The position numbers and the translations under genes were made by a program. A stretch of 64,000 nucleotides of DNA, taken from assembly GCA_964614415.1 (NCBI GenBank), contig CAZTLE010000002.1:12434-76433 (forward strand), in the 5' to 3' direction. Under the pieces are notes generated by a model that did not search any database, was not told the DNA's origin, and saw nothing but the letters and a program-made list of their open reading frames with translations. Shown in pieces: positions 42,390-50,465 of the stretch (position 1 is its first letter; every line of letters starts with the position of its first letter). Source of the stretch: CAZTLE01 sp964614415. Lineage in GTDB: Bacteria; Bacteroidota; Bacteroidia; Flavobacteriales; Flavobacteriaceae.

Positions 42390-43118
42390 GTGAAACAGAT
42401 CAAACTTGATGCCATTGATTCCACAAATTCGTTCCTGCGAGCACTTGCCAGGGAAGAAGGGTTGGTGGAGTCGGTGCTGGTCGTCGCCGAAGAGCAAACC
42501 AAAGGCAAGGGTCAACAGGGAAATCACTGGAGGTCTGTTCGCGGTCAAAGCCTTACGTTTAGTGTCTTTAGAAGGTTTGGAACCTTACCCATGGCCGATC
42601 AATTTATGATCGTTCAGGCGATTTCTCTTGCCGTGAAAAACACATTAGAACGTTTTGGCGTTCCCGCTGTCATGATCAAATGGCCCAACGACATTATGTC
42701 AGCCTCCCGAAAAATATGTGGAATTCTTATTGAAAGTACTTCGGAATCAGGAACCGTGAAAGATGTGGTTATGGGCGTGGGACTTAACGTGAATGAAGTT
42801 GAATTCGACGATCTGCCGCGAGCGACCTCAATGAAACTGGCAACAGGAACTCACTTTAATCTCAATGAGGTTCTCAATGGTTTGGCTGATGCTATTATGA
42901 GTGAAACGGCTATGATACCGGAAGCTGCGGCTCAAATCCGTACCCGCTACGCGGAAGGACTTTTTAAGAAGGACGCGGTCCAGGCATTTGAAGATGCCAG
43001 CGGTCACCGGTTTAACGGAATTATTCGCGGGGTAGAAGATCAGGGTAGCCTCATAATCGAAATGGAAGATGAAGTACTTCGCACCTTTCGGAACAAAGAG
43101 ATCCGGATGCTCTTCTAG
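42390..43118 (+). CDS. birA: Biotin--[acetyl-CoA-carboxylase] ligase
   Basis: A 242-residue monofunctional biotin protein ligase. The biotinyl-AMP site resembles the family GRGRxGRxW loop as KGKGQQGNHW; KWPNDIM and KICGILIES follow. It lacks the N-terminal helix-turn-helix of BirA repressors, so it is a ligase only. The GTG at 42390 (VKQIKLDAIDSTN) is preferred because homology begins there; the 42309 start adds a hydrophobic run and overlaps the rsfS promoter. It is convergent with the SRPBCC gene, overlapping by 4 bp. Confidence 0.9.
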   Translation: MKQIKLDAIDSTNSFLRALAREEGLVESVLVVAEEQTKGKGQQGNHWRSVRGQSLTFSVFRRFGTLPMADQFMIVQAISLAVKNTLERFGVPAVMIKWPNDIMSASRKICGILIESTSESGTVKDVVMGVGLNVNEVEFDDLPRATSMKLATGTHFNLNEVLNGLADAIMSETAMIPEAAAQIRTRYAEGLFKKDAVQAFEDASGHRFNGIIRGVEDQGSLIIEMEDEVLRTFRNKEIRMLF

Positions 43119-43507
43119 AGAGACTCCATGTTGCCCACCAGAGTTTCCAGAAATTTGGTAATAGGTCCTTTGATCATCATAGCCATCATGGCGTTGAATT
43201 GCCCTTCGAACAACAGGTCTGCGACGGATGTGCCTGCCTCCTGATCGGCAATGTTCCCGGTAAGCGTAAAGGGAAGCTTGTCGCTCATAGCTCCCAGGAC
43301 CACTTTGTTTGGGGTCTCAACCTCTTTTACTTCCAGGGCGATCTCGGGCATTCCCTTCAATGCAAATACAAACGCGTTTTCACCAATCACTTCAAATTTG
43401 TCGGTATTCTCCGGCATAAGTTGTTCGAAGTTTTTGACATCGCTTAAAAATTCACAAAGTTCGGCCGCTGATTTTTGAACGGTTACCTGTCTGCTTTTTA
43501 GTTCCAT
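43115..43507 (-). CDS. SRPBCC-fold protein (START-like)
   Basis: A 130-residue protein: KSAAELCEFLSDVKNFEQLMPEN opens a helix-grip fold, followed by beta strands (VVLGAMSDKLPFTLTGNI) and a long C-terminal helix (MIKGPITKFLETLVGNM). This is the SRPBCC/polyketide-cyclase fold; such proteins bind hydrophobic ligands. No ligand can be read from the sequence. It is monocistronic by strand and convergent with birA. Confidence 0.75.
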   Translation of the reverse strand: MELKSRQVTVQKSAAELCEFLSDVKNFEQLMPENTDKFEVIGENAFVFALKGMPEIALEVKEVETPNKVVLGAMSDKLPFTLTGNIADQEAGTSVADLLFEGQFNAMMAMMIKGPITKFLETLVGNMESL

Positions 43508-43649
43508 GCGTTTGCTGCTGTTTATTGGGTTTTTTCAACTATTGATCGAATCACAACAATGTGTTTTGCGGTTGCCATATTATTCTATTAATTTGCATCA
43601 CTAACACAGCCATTTTTTCGCTGATTCTCGTAAGAACGAACGCCAGCAA

Positions 43650-44279
43650 ATGTATAAAGTTTTTGTGAAAGATATTCCCATAATCCTTTCTACGAGGAAG
43701 AACATTGGGAAACAGTATACCGCGATTCCTCTAAAGCTGGCGCGCTTTAAGCATCTTGTCAAGCAGATTAATAAGGGACATCTCTTGTATGTCAATCTAT
43801 ACCACAAGAACGAAGAGAAACTGGAACGGTTCCTCCGCAAGAAATTACCGGTTGTAGAAGCAGCCGGGGGGCTGGTGTTTAACAGTAAAAAGGAGATCCT
43901 TTTTATCCGGCGTAATGATCGCTGGGATCTTCCAAAAGGCGGTATCGAAAAGGATGAAACGTATCAGGAAGCCGCCGTCAGGGAAGTCGAAGAAGAAACA
44001 GGTGTTACCGGCCTTGAGATCCGTCGTTTCATCGATAAGACTTATCACATATTCCGTCGTAACGGAAAATTCAAACTAAAAATTACTTACTGGTACGAGA
44101 TGTACACCGAGTACAAGGGTGATTTTACTCCGCAGCGTAACGAAGGAATTAAAAAGGCGCGCTGGAAGAACTTCGAAAAGACGCAGAAAGCCCTTCAGGA
44201 TTCCTATGAAAATATCAAATTACTCTTTCCGCAGGAATATCTAACCACCCACCCTAATGACAGGATATCGCAGGTGTGA
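43650..44279 (+). CDS. NUDIX hydrolase with N-terminal extension
   Basis: A 209-residue protein. The NUDIX box runs from Gly97 to Val119 with the invariant pattern G-x5-E-x7-REVEEETGV, so the Mg2+ site is intact. The N-terminal 70 residues form a separate alpha/beta region that is unlike common pyrophosphatases and is of unknown role. Family members hydrolyse nucleoside diphosphates linked to X; the substrate cannot be predicted. Its last 39 bp overlap the convergent M14 gene tail to tail. Confidence 0.88.
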   Translation: MYKVFVKDIPIILSTRKNIGKQYTAIPLKLARFKHLVKQINKGHLLYVNLYHKNEEKLERFLRKKLPVVEAAGGLVFNSKKEILFIRRNDRWDLPKGGIEKDETYQEAAVREVEEETGVTGLEIRRFIDKTYHIFRRNGKFKLKITYWYEMYTEYKGDFTPQRNEGIKKARWKNFEKTQKALQDSYENIKLLFPQEYLTTHPNDRISQV

Positions 44280-45995
44280 CGATTCGTAATTAGGGGATTT
44301 TTTATGGATCCAATCCAACTGCGCATACCAATTGGCTGCAAAATTGGGATCACCGGCTTTCTTTTCTTCGAATTCTTGTTTGATGTCCGGGTTTGCATCC
44401 AGGAATGCCGCCGCTTTGTCTTCCCATACATACGGTGAAAACCCTTCTTTTTGCTGAAGAATGGTGTCGAAGAAATTCCAGTTGAAGTAGGAATCCGGTG
44501 CCGAGGGTTCCAGGGTCTCCATGATGAATCGGATACCCTCCTGATCTGTATTCACAACATAATCCCCTCTTTTCATTGTGATGGTTTCCGTAGTAGTTTC
44601 GGTAGTTGTACCATAGTGCAGGTAATGACCTTCGTAAGCTCTACGGACGGTTTGGTAGTCTGCAATTCGGTAAACTTCGGCCGTGACCGTAGTGTCCCGT
44701 TGTAACCGGTCTACCCGTATCTTATGGGATCGCAACGCTCTAACAATATTCCACCAACCCTGGGGAATGTAATATTGTGCAGGTATGATCACCGAGTCGA
44801 CGGGGGTGAAATAATTGTAGTAGGTAACGTCTTTTGTGAAGGGCCTTGTGCGGTCGTATCGCAGTCGTTGTGCTCCGGTAAGGTCACTGGTAACCATTTC
44901 GGCCTCATAGCCTTTAAAAGACAGGGTGGAAGTCTTGGTGCTGTCTATGCGCCATCCTATGGGGTAGTGATCCCCCGGTTTGTATTGAGACCGAGCGTTC
45001 TTTCTAAGTTCGCGTATTAGCTCGAAGTCGGCATCGGCGATTTGAATAAAGCTCTTCATGAGTTCCAGAGTTCCTTCTACTCTGGATTTATAAGGTTTCA
45101 ACATATGGGTTTCGACCATCATACCCAATGTGTTGAACAAGGCTGTGTATCCGGTAGAATATCTGGGATTGTCCAAAAACTGAGAAAATCCGTTCTCAGG
45201 GGTGCGGTTAAATACATTTACATAGGGCGTTATATCCCATTCCTTCTGTGCCAGTGAATCTTCCAGTTTTGGCATTAGCGAAGTGTGCAGGTAGTCGCCC
45301 AAAGCGCCTCCTAATTTATTATGTTGCGTGAATAAGTGGGTTAGCACATATTGATAATCGGCTCCATTACTCACGTGATTGTCAATGAACAGATCGGGGT
45401 TAAGCATATTAAAAACTTCAGCAAAAACCTGCGCATTTCGCGTATCGGCTTTTATAAAGTCCCTATTAAGGTCGTAATTTCTCGCATTTCCCCGGAAACC
45501 GTATGCCTCGGGACCATTTTGATTGGTACGGGTCGTACTATTCCGGTTGAGCGCGCCACCAATATTGTAGACCGGAATAACCGCAATGATCGTGTTTTCG
45601 GGAGCCGGAATTTTGCCTTCGGCCATATCCCGGACCAACATCATACTGGCGTCGATACCATCACTTTCTCCGGGGTGAATTCCATTGTTAATAAGAAGTA
45701 TGTTCTTATCCCTTCTGTCGGCGAATTCCGACTCGAACGAGCGGTCGGGATTGAAAGTCACTAGATGCAGAGGTTCGCCACTATCGGTCCTATCCATTTC
45801 ATAGATTGCCACAGAGTTGTAGGCTTCGGAAAGGTTTTCATAAAACGCTGTCACTTCTTCGTAGGTTGCCGTCTCTTTTCCCGCTGATTTCTCAAATCTG
45901 GTTTCAAAGTCAAATTCCGAGGGATCCGGGTCGGAACCACAGGAACACAATACACAAACAATCAAAATAAATGAGGCGAATGCAGTTTTCTTCAT
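44241..45995 (-). CDS. M14 family zinc carboxypeptidase, lipoprotein
   Basis: A 584-residue protein from the ATG at 45995, with a lipoprotein signal (VLCSC, most likely Cys19). The M14 zinc site is HPGE (His107, Glu110) with the third ligand in LFIDNHVSNG; the catalytic Glu in LGMMVETHML is also plausible. It should trim peptides at the cell envelope. The 18-residue extension to 46049 reads through without a signal sequence and is not used. Nothing else in the neighbourhood suggests a specific substrate. Confidence 0.9.
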   Translation of the reverse strand: MKKTAFASFILIVCVLCSCGSDPDPSEFDFETRFEKSAGKETATYEEVTAFYENLSEAYNSVAIYEMDRTDSGEPLHLVTFNPDRSFESEFADRRDKNILLINNGIHPGESDGIDASMMLVRDMAEGKIPAPENTIIAVIPVYNIGGALNRNSTTRTNQNGPEAYGFRGNARNYDLNRDFIKADTRNAQVFAEVFNMLNPDLFIDNHVSNGADYQYVLTHLFTQHNKLGGALGDYLHTSLMPKLEDSLAQKEWDITPYVNVFNRTPENGFSQFLDNPRYSTGYTALFNTLGMMVETHMLKPYKSRVEGTLELMKSFIQIADADFELIRELRKNARSQYKPGDHYPIGWRIDSTKTSTLSFKGYEAEMVTSDLTGAQRLRYDRTRPFTKDVTYYNYFTPVDSVIIPAQYYIPQGWWNIVRALRSHKIRVDRLQRDTTVTAEVYRIADYQTVRRAYEGHYLHYGTTTETTTETITMKRGDYVVNTDQEGIRFIMETLEPSAPDSYFNWNFFDTILQQKEGFSPYVWEDKAAAFLDANPDIKQEFEEKKAGDPNFAANWYAQLDWIHKKSPNYESSHLRYPVIRVGG

Positions 45996-46244
45996 TGGAA
46001 AGGATTTGACGCTAAATGTAAGGAAAACTACCCAGAGAAACTGCGACAATTTGCCTATTTGATTTTGCGATTATTACTTCAAATTATCCGGTTATGACTG
46101 AGGCGATGCACTTATTAAATGAGCCATGGAATATCTCAATTTAATCTCGAACTTCAAGGTAGAATCAATGATTCGGAGACCTTGTTAGGAATACAATTTC
46201 AAGGAAGGATCATGGTCATTTTATTAACTAAAAAATCTTTAACT

Positions 46245-47234
46245 ATGAAGAGAATTACCTCACTGTTGTCTGTCGTTTTGTTTGCTGGAATCATGTGTGC
46301 GCAAGGGCAGATCACAATTTCTGAAAAAGGAATCGAATTAGAAACATCCGTATCGGTGACTCAGCAGGATCAAATAAGTGCTCAGGAAATTGATCAGAGT
46401 AGAGATGCTTGCAGCCAGGGGAACTCCGCGGGAGATATTCTCGGAGCGGCAGGATCTTCTCCCGAAAGTGGTTTTATCGGGGCTGTTGATGTGATTGTAC
46501 CGGCGGATGAGTTTTTCACGTTGGAAAGCGTCACTTCTAATTTCCTGACCGTCAATTCGGAGGCCACATTGCCTGATTTTGCAACCGTTATTTACTATGA
46601 GGACGACGGTTCCGGATTCCCGGGAGCGGAAATTTCTTCGGAATCCGGCATTCCCGTTACCGTTAATTCAACCATGCCCTGGGTGAACCCGGCCGCAGAC
46701 GTTCACGAAGTCGAGTTTAATGTAACTCCTTTTACGTTTGATGGACAGGCAGGGACAGAAACACGATACTGGATTGGGATTCAAATGTCAAACAATATTT
46801 TTAGTGGTAGTAATTTCTTTGAAATGAGAGAAGATCCGGTAAATCCTTCCAATGTTCTTGTGGGAGAGCCATTTGTACAGTTTGACGCAAATACTGCTAC
46901 ATGGGGCTATGTTGACTTTGGCAATGGGAATGGTCCCGAAGATGAGGCCGAGGGCTTTTATACTTTGAACGGGGATTGTGATGTGCTAAGCACAGAATCA
47001 TTTGATCTTTCGAGCGTAACCGTTTATCCGAATCCGGCCAGCGATGCGATTAACCTGAAAGTTCCCTCAGGAATCGATGTCCTATCGGTGGAAGTATACG
47101 ATGTTTTGGGTAAAACGGTCAAAATGGTCATTGACACTAAAGCGGTCAATGTTTCGGACCTTTCACCCGGAATATATGTATTACATGCGCGAACATCTGC
47201 GGGTGTTCTCACCAGGAAAATTATGAAAAAATAG
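46245..47234 (+). CDS. T9SS cargo protein 1 of the array
   Basis: A 329-residue protein from the ATG at 46245 (signal peptide MKRITSLLSVVLFAGIMCAQ). The passenger region is beta-rich and acidic (FIGAVDVIVPADEFFTLE, RYWIGIQMSNNIFSG). The C-terminal type A sorting domain starts near residue 262 (VYPNPASDAINLKV) and ends LTRKIMKK. The sequence between 46050 and 46244 has no other gene; the larger reading frame from 46119 has no signal peptide at its start. A GCCCCGG terminator follows at 47256-47288. Function unknown. Confidence 0.85.
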   Translation: MKRITSLLSVVLFAGIMCAQGQITISEKGIELETSVSVTQQDQISAQEIDQSRDACSQGNSAGDILGAAGSSPESGFIGAVDVIVPADEFFTLESVTSNFLTVNSEATLPDFATVIYYEDDGSGFPGAEISSESGIPVTVNSTMPWVNPAADVHEVEFNVTPFTFDGQAGTETRYWIGIQMSNNIFSGSNFFEMREDPVNPSNVLVGEPFVQFDANTATWGYVDFGNGNGPEDEAEGFYTLNGDCDVLSTESFDLSSVTVYPNPASDAINLKVPSGIDVLSVEVYDVLGKTVKMVIDTKAVNVSDLSPGIYVLHARTSAGVLTRKIMKK

Positions 47235-47255
47235 GAGTTAAATACCTTCTCTAAA

Positions 47256-47288
47256 GAGCCCCGGCACTAAAACCCGGGGCTTTTTTTT
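47256..47288 (+). terminator. Terminator after T9SS cargo 1
   Basis: GCCCCGG (47258-47264) and CCGGGGC (47274-47280) around CACTAAAAC, followed by eight T. Confidence 0.85.
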
Positions 47289-47405
47289 GTGCTTTTTTCG
47301 GGGAAAATTTGATCGGCAATTACTGCAAATTAGCCTTTAACGTAAAATTAACCGTATTATTTTCTATCTTAGACTCAGCCATTTTTAAACCAATAACCTA
47401 AAATT

Positions 47406-48338
47406 ATGAGAAAAATTACATTACTAAGTCTCTTAGTGACTGCTTTTGCTTTCGCACAACAGCCACAGAGCTTTTCTGAAGTAGACCTCTCTACTGTGAA
47501 CACCGATCCTATTAATTCTAATGGGACTGAAATTGTAAGTGCTACCGAAGGTGGTACTAGTACGTACACCGACCGGGCCACATGGCAAACCGACTATGGT
47601 ACCGATTGCGGTGGAACATTAGCCCTTGAAGACTTTAGCGCGCTTCCGGCAGGTGTAACTACTTGTGGACCGCTTATTAGTTCGGCAGGAGACCTTTGTT
47701 TTGCTCCCGGTGGCGTGATTGACGGATTTAGCGTTGAGCCTTCGTTGGTAGCCGGTGGTGACGGAAATGCCGTAGGTATTTCGACGGGTACGATCGGAAA
47801 TAGTACCGGACTCGTTGGGGCCAATAGTTTTGCCGAATTTACAATTATTAACTTCTCACCGGCTGTATACGCTGCAGGAATGGATATCTGGAATAACTCA
47901 GATCCGATGACAGATGTTCGTCTGTTTGATGAGTCTAACAACCTGATCGACTCGTTTACATTGAACAACACTGTTGCTGCCGAGGATTTCTTCGGATTTA
48001 TTACTAACGTTGCGGTTGCACGTGTTGAAGTTGAAGAGTTCAACGGTGGTGGAGACCTTATTGGTAACCTCGAGTTTGGAGATTGCCCACTTTCTGTGGA
48101 CAATGTACTGTTATCTCAAATTTCAGTATTCCCGAACCCGGCTTCCGATATCCTGAACGTAAAAGTTCCTGTAGGTGTTGAGATCGAGGCCGTACAGATG
48201 TATGATATCCTTGGAAAAGTAGTGAGCAACACAATCAGCAATGGAGAAATTAATGTTGCCGATCTTGCAAGAGGTGTTTATATTTTGAATTTGAAGACTT
48301 CTGCAGGTACGCTTACAGAAAAGATCATTAAGAGATAA
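47406..48338 (+). CDS. T9SS cargo protein 2 of the array
   Basis: A 310-residue protein with a signal peptide (LLSLLVTAFAFAQ). The passenger (about 50-235) has LEDFSALPAGVTTCG, CFAPGGVIDGFS, GISTGTIGNSTGLVGANSFAEFT (in part) and a closing EVEEFNGGGDLIGNLEFGDC; it is closely related to the next gene, so the two are paralogues. The CTD begins at VFPNPASDILNVKV. The passenger looks like a beta-sandwich secreted domain, perhaps binding carbohydrate, but no ligand residue is identifiable. Own terminator at 48361. Confidence 0.88.
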   Translation: MRKITLLSLLVTAFAFAQQPQSFSEVDLSTVNTDPINSNGTEIVSATEGGTSTYTDRATWQTDYGTDCGGTLALEDFSALPAGVTTCGPLISSAGDLCFAPGGVIDGFSVEPSLVAGGDGNAVGISTGTIGNSTGLVGANSFAEFTIINFSPAVYAAGMDIWNNSDPMTDVRLFDESNNLIDSFTLNNTVAAEDFFGFITNVAVARVEVEEFNGGGDLIGNLEFGDCPLSVDNVLLSQISVFPNPASDILNVKVPVGVEIEAVQMYDILGKVVSNTISNGEINVADLARGVYILNLKTSAGTLTEKIIKR

Positions 48339-48360
48339 GGAATAATTATTGCACGATGGA

Positions 48361-48388
48361 GCCCCGGTTGTCGCCGGGGCTTTTTTTA
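48361..48388 (+). terminator. Terminator after T9SS cargo 2
   Basis: GCCCCGG (48361-48367) and CCGGGGC (48374-48380) around TTGTCG, followed by seven T. The next cargo gene starts only 36 bp later. Confidence 0.85.
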
Positions 48389-48423
48389 TACCTTTATACG
48401 TGAGCGACATAAGGAATACCAAA

Positions 48424-49311
48424 ATGAAAAGAATTGCGCTTTTGTTTTTTTTAGTCACGGTATATATACTCGGACAGGGATTTCAAAGCACCGATGAAGG
48501 TGCCATGCATAGTAATGAGCCGGAAACCATTGTCTTTACCGACCGAACTACATGGCGGAATGAGGCAAAGCTAACATGTGTCTTCGGCATAATTCTGGAA
48601 GATTTTGACGGACTGCCGGCGGGAGAAACAAATTGCGGTACTGTGATCGACAGCCAGGGAAGTGATTGTTTTGCGCCGGGTGAGATTGTAGACGACATTT
48701 CGGTAGTGGCTTCAATGGAAGCCGGCGGCGATGGGACTGTTGTAGGAGTATCGACAGGAACTATTGGTAACGCGATCAACCTTGTAGGTGCAAATAGCGC
48801 TCAAGAATTCACTGTTATTGAGTTTTCGGTGGCTGTAATTGCTGCGGGGTTAGATATTTGGAACAGTACCGACACAGCCACTGACATAAGGATATACAAC
48901 TTTAACGATGACCTGGTGGATGCCTTTACGCTGACACATACCGTGGGAATGGAGAATTTCTTTGGTTTTATCGATGATTCCGGTCATAAGATCAAGCGAA
49001 TTGAGATAGAAGAAGCGAATGGAGGAAGGGAGCTTTTCGGTATTCTGGAGTTTGGTGAGTGCGAAGTCCGGGTCGAAGAATCACTGCTGGCCCAAATTGT
49101 ACTATATCCCAACCCGGTGAAAGATATATTGGTGGTGAGAACACCCTTATCGGTCGAGATCTTATCCCTGGAGGTTTATGACCTAACCGGAAAAGTAATA
49201 CTGAATACTATCTCCAACGGAGAGATCAATGTTTCGGGTCTTTCAAAAGGAGTTTACATACTCAAAATGACCACGTCTGCCGGAACCCTTACCAGGAAAA
49301 TAGTGAAGTAA
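48424..49311 (+). CDS. T9SS cargo protein 3 of the array, paralogue of cargo 2
   Basis: A 295-residue protein from the ATG at 48424 (MKRIALLFFLVTVYILGQ); the 48349 frame begins inside the upstream terminator and is not used. The passenger matches cargo 2 in order: FTDRTTWRNE, LEDFDGLPAGETNCG, CFAPGEIVDDIS, VGVSTGTIGNAINLVGANS, DIWNSTD and EANGGRELFGILEFGEC. The CTD starts at LYPNPVKDILVVRT. It carries additional Cys and a more charged C-terminal half than cargo 2. It is a tandem duplicate; own terminator at 49336. Confidence 0.88.
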   Translation: MKRIALLFFLVTVYILGQGFQSTDEGAMHSNEPETIVFTDRTTWRNEAKLTCVFGIILEDFDGLPAGETNCGTVIDSQGSDCFAPGEIVDDISVVASMEAGGDGTVVGVSTGTIGNAINLVGANSAQEFTVIEFSVAVIAAGLDIWNSTDTATDIRIYNFNDDLVDAFTLTHTVGMENFFGFIDDSGHKIKRIEIEEANGGRELFGILEFGECEVRVEESLLAQIVLYPNPVKDILVVRTPLSVEILSLEVYDLTGKVILNTISNGEINVSGLSKGVYILKMTTSAGTLTRKIVK

Positions 49312-49335
49312 CAGAGGACAACATATTCTAAACGG

Positions 49336-49367
49336 AGACCCGGGCATTGACCCGGGTCCTTTTTTGG
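49336..49367 (+). terminator. Terminator after T9SS cargo 3
   Basis: ACCCGGG (49338-49344) and CCCGGGT (49351-49357) around CATTGA, then CC and a T-run. Confidence 0.8.
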
Positions 49368-49470
49368 ATAACTATTATCGGCTATTACGTGGAGGGAATT
49401 TTACCCCTGAATTGCCGACAAAATTACACGCCCGAATCGGGTGTGGTGGCTACCTTTCAATAAAAAAGTT

Positions 49471-50400
49471 ATGAAAAAAGCCATCGTAAAAATTGCATTG
49501 GCAGGTTGTGCGCTTGCTATATGTTCTCCGAATTCGTTCGGATTTGATCAATTCACCCCGGGAACCATCGACCCGATTACCGATACATCAGAAAACCGCA
49601 CGGTGATCACTTTGAGTCACTCGATTGACAATACAATATCCCTGGGAGGAGGCCCGGCCTGCGCTTTTGGCGGATCAACCGCGGACAATACCTACTATCG
49701 AACCTATACCCCTGAAGACTTCGGTATTTTCGATGATCTTGCAATTGTGGGCGCCCGGTTCCCTTTTCATTTTGTTGATACTACTCCTAATGCCACTATT
49801 GATGCCCGAATAACCCTTTATACATCCAATGAGGAGTTTCCAACGGTCCTGCTAACGCCTATAACCATGGAAACCTTAACACTGGATTCGGGTGATAATG
49901 GAGCTTTCGTAAAGGTTCTTTTTTCTTCTCAGCCGGTGGTGCATCCTTCTACTGAACTGATACTAAGTTTGCACCTGCCGGACAACACACCACCCATGTC
50001 CTATGATGCCCGCATAGGATATAATACGCTGGGAGAGACGTCACCCGGTTACCTTTCATCAATCTCCTGCAGTGGAGGAGTTCCCTTACCGGTTTCTCAG
50101 ATCGGATTTCCCGATTCACACATTATTTTGGATCTATTGGCTACTAACACGCTGAATAATGATGAAACCATGTTGGAGAGTATTTCTATAACACCAAATC
50201 CTGCGATAGACTTAATTAACATCAAGATACCCGAAGGGATTCATTTGGAATCTATGCAGATGTACGATGTGATGGGGCAAAAAGTGAATGCTTCAATATC
50301 TGACGGTACCCTGGATGTGTCAGGCCTGTCCAGTGGGGTGTACATCCTAAATGTACAATCTTCAGAAGGGGTTTGGACCGAGAAAATAGTAAAACGATAA
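49471..50400 (+). CDS. T9SS cargo protein 4 of the array
   Basis: A 309-residue protein from the ATG at 49471, with a signal peptide (IVKIALAGCALAICSPNSFG). The passenger (about 45-230) carries ACAFGGSTADNTYYRTY, a type of beta-sandwich opening common in T9SS cargo, and differs from cargos 2 and 3. The CTD starts at ITPNPAIDLINIKI. Function unknown. Its terminator at 50412-50442 also serves rho, which converges on it. Confidence 0.85.
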   Translation: MKKAIVKIALAGCALAICSPNSFGFDQFTPGTIDPITDTSENRTVITLSHSIDNTISLGGGPACAFGGSTADNTYYRTYTPEDFGIFDDLAIVGARFPFHFVDTTPNATIDARITLYTSNEEFPTVLLTPITMETLTLDSGDNGAFVKVLFSSQPVVHPSTELILSLHLPDNTPPMSYDARIGYNTLGETSPGYLSSISCSGGVPLPVSQIGFPDSHIILDLLATNTLNNDETMLESISITPNPAIDLINIKIPEGIHLESMQMYDVMGQKVNASISDGTLDVSGLSSGVYILNVQSSEGVWTEKIVKR

Positions 50401-50411
50401 ATGTATTGTAC

Positions 50412-50442
50412 AAAAAAGCCCCGGCATCCGCCGGGGCTTTTT
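50412..50442. terminator. Bidirectional terminator between T9SS cargo 4 and rho
   Basis: GCCCCGGC (50418-50425) and GCCGGGGC (50430-50437) are perfect 8-bp arms around ATCC, flanked by an A-run and a T-run. Confidence 0.9.
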
Positions 50443-50465
50443 ATATTTTCAACTTTCGAGAAACA

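Noticed and set aside
43650..44279. NUDIX gene read as frameshifted at its 3' overlap with the M14 gene
   Set aside because: Both frames are complete and end normally; the 39-bp tail overlap is convergent and harmless.
46119..46244. N-terminal extension of T9SS cargo 1
   Set aside because: The upstream 42 codons lack a signal peptide at their start; the ATG at 46245 begins a clean one.
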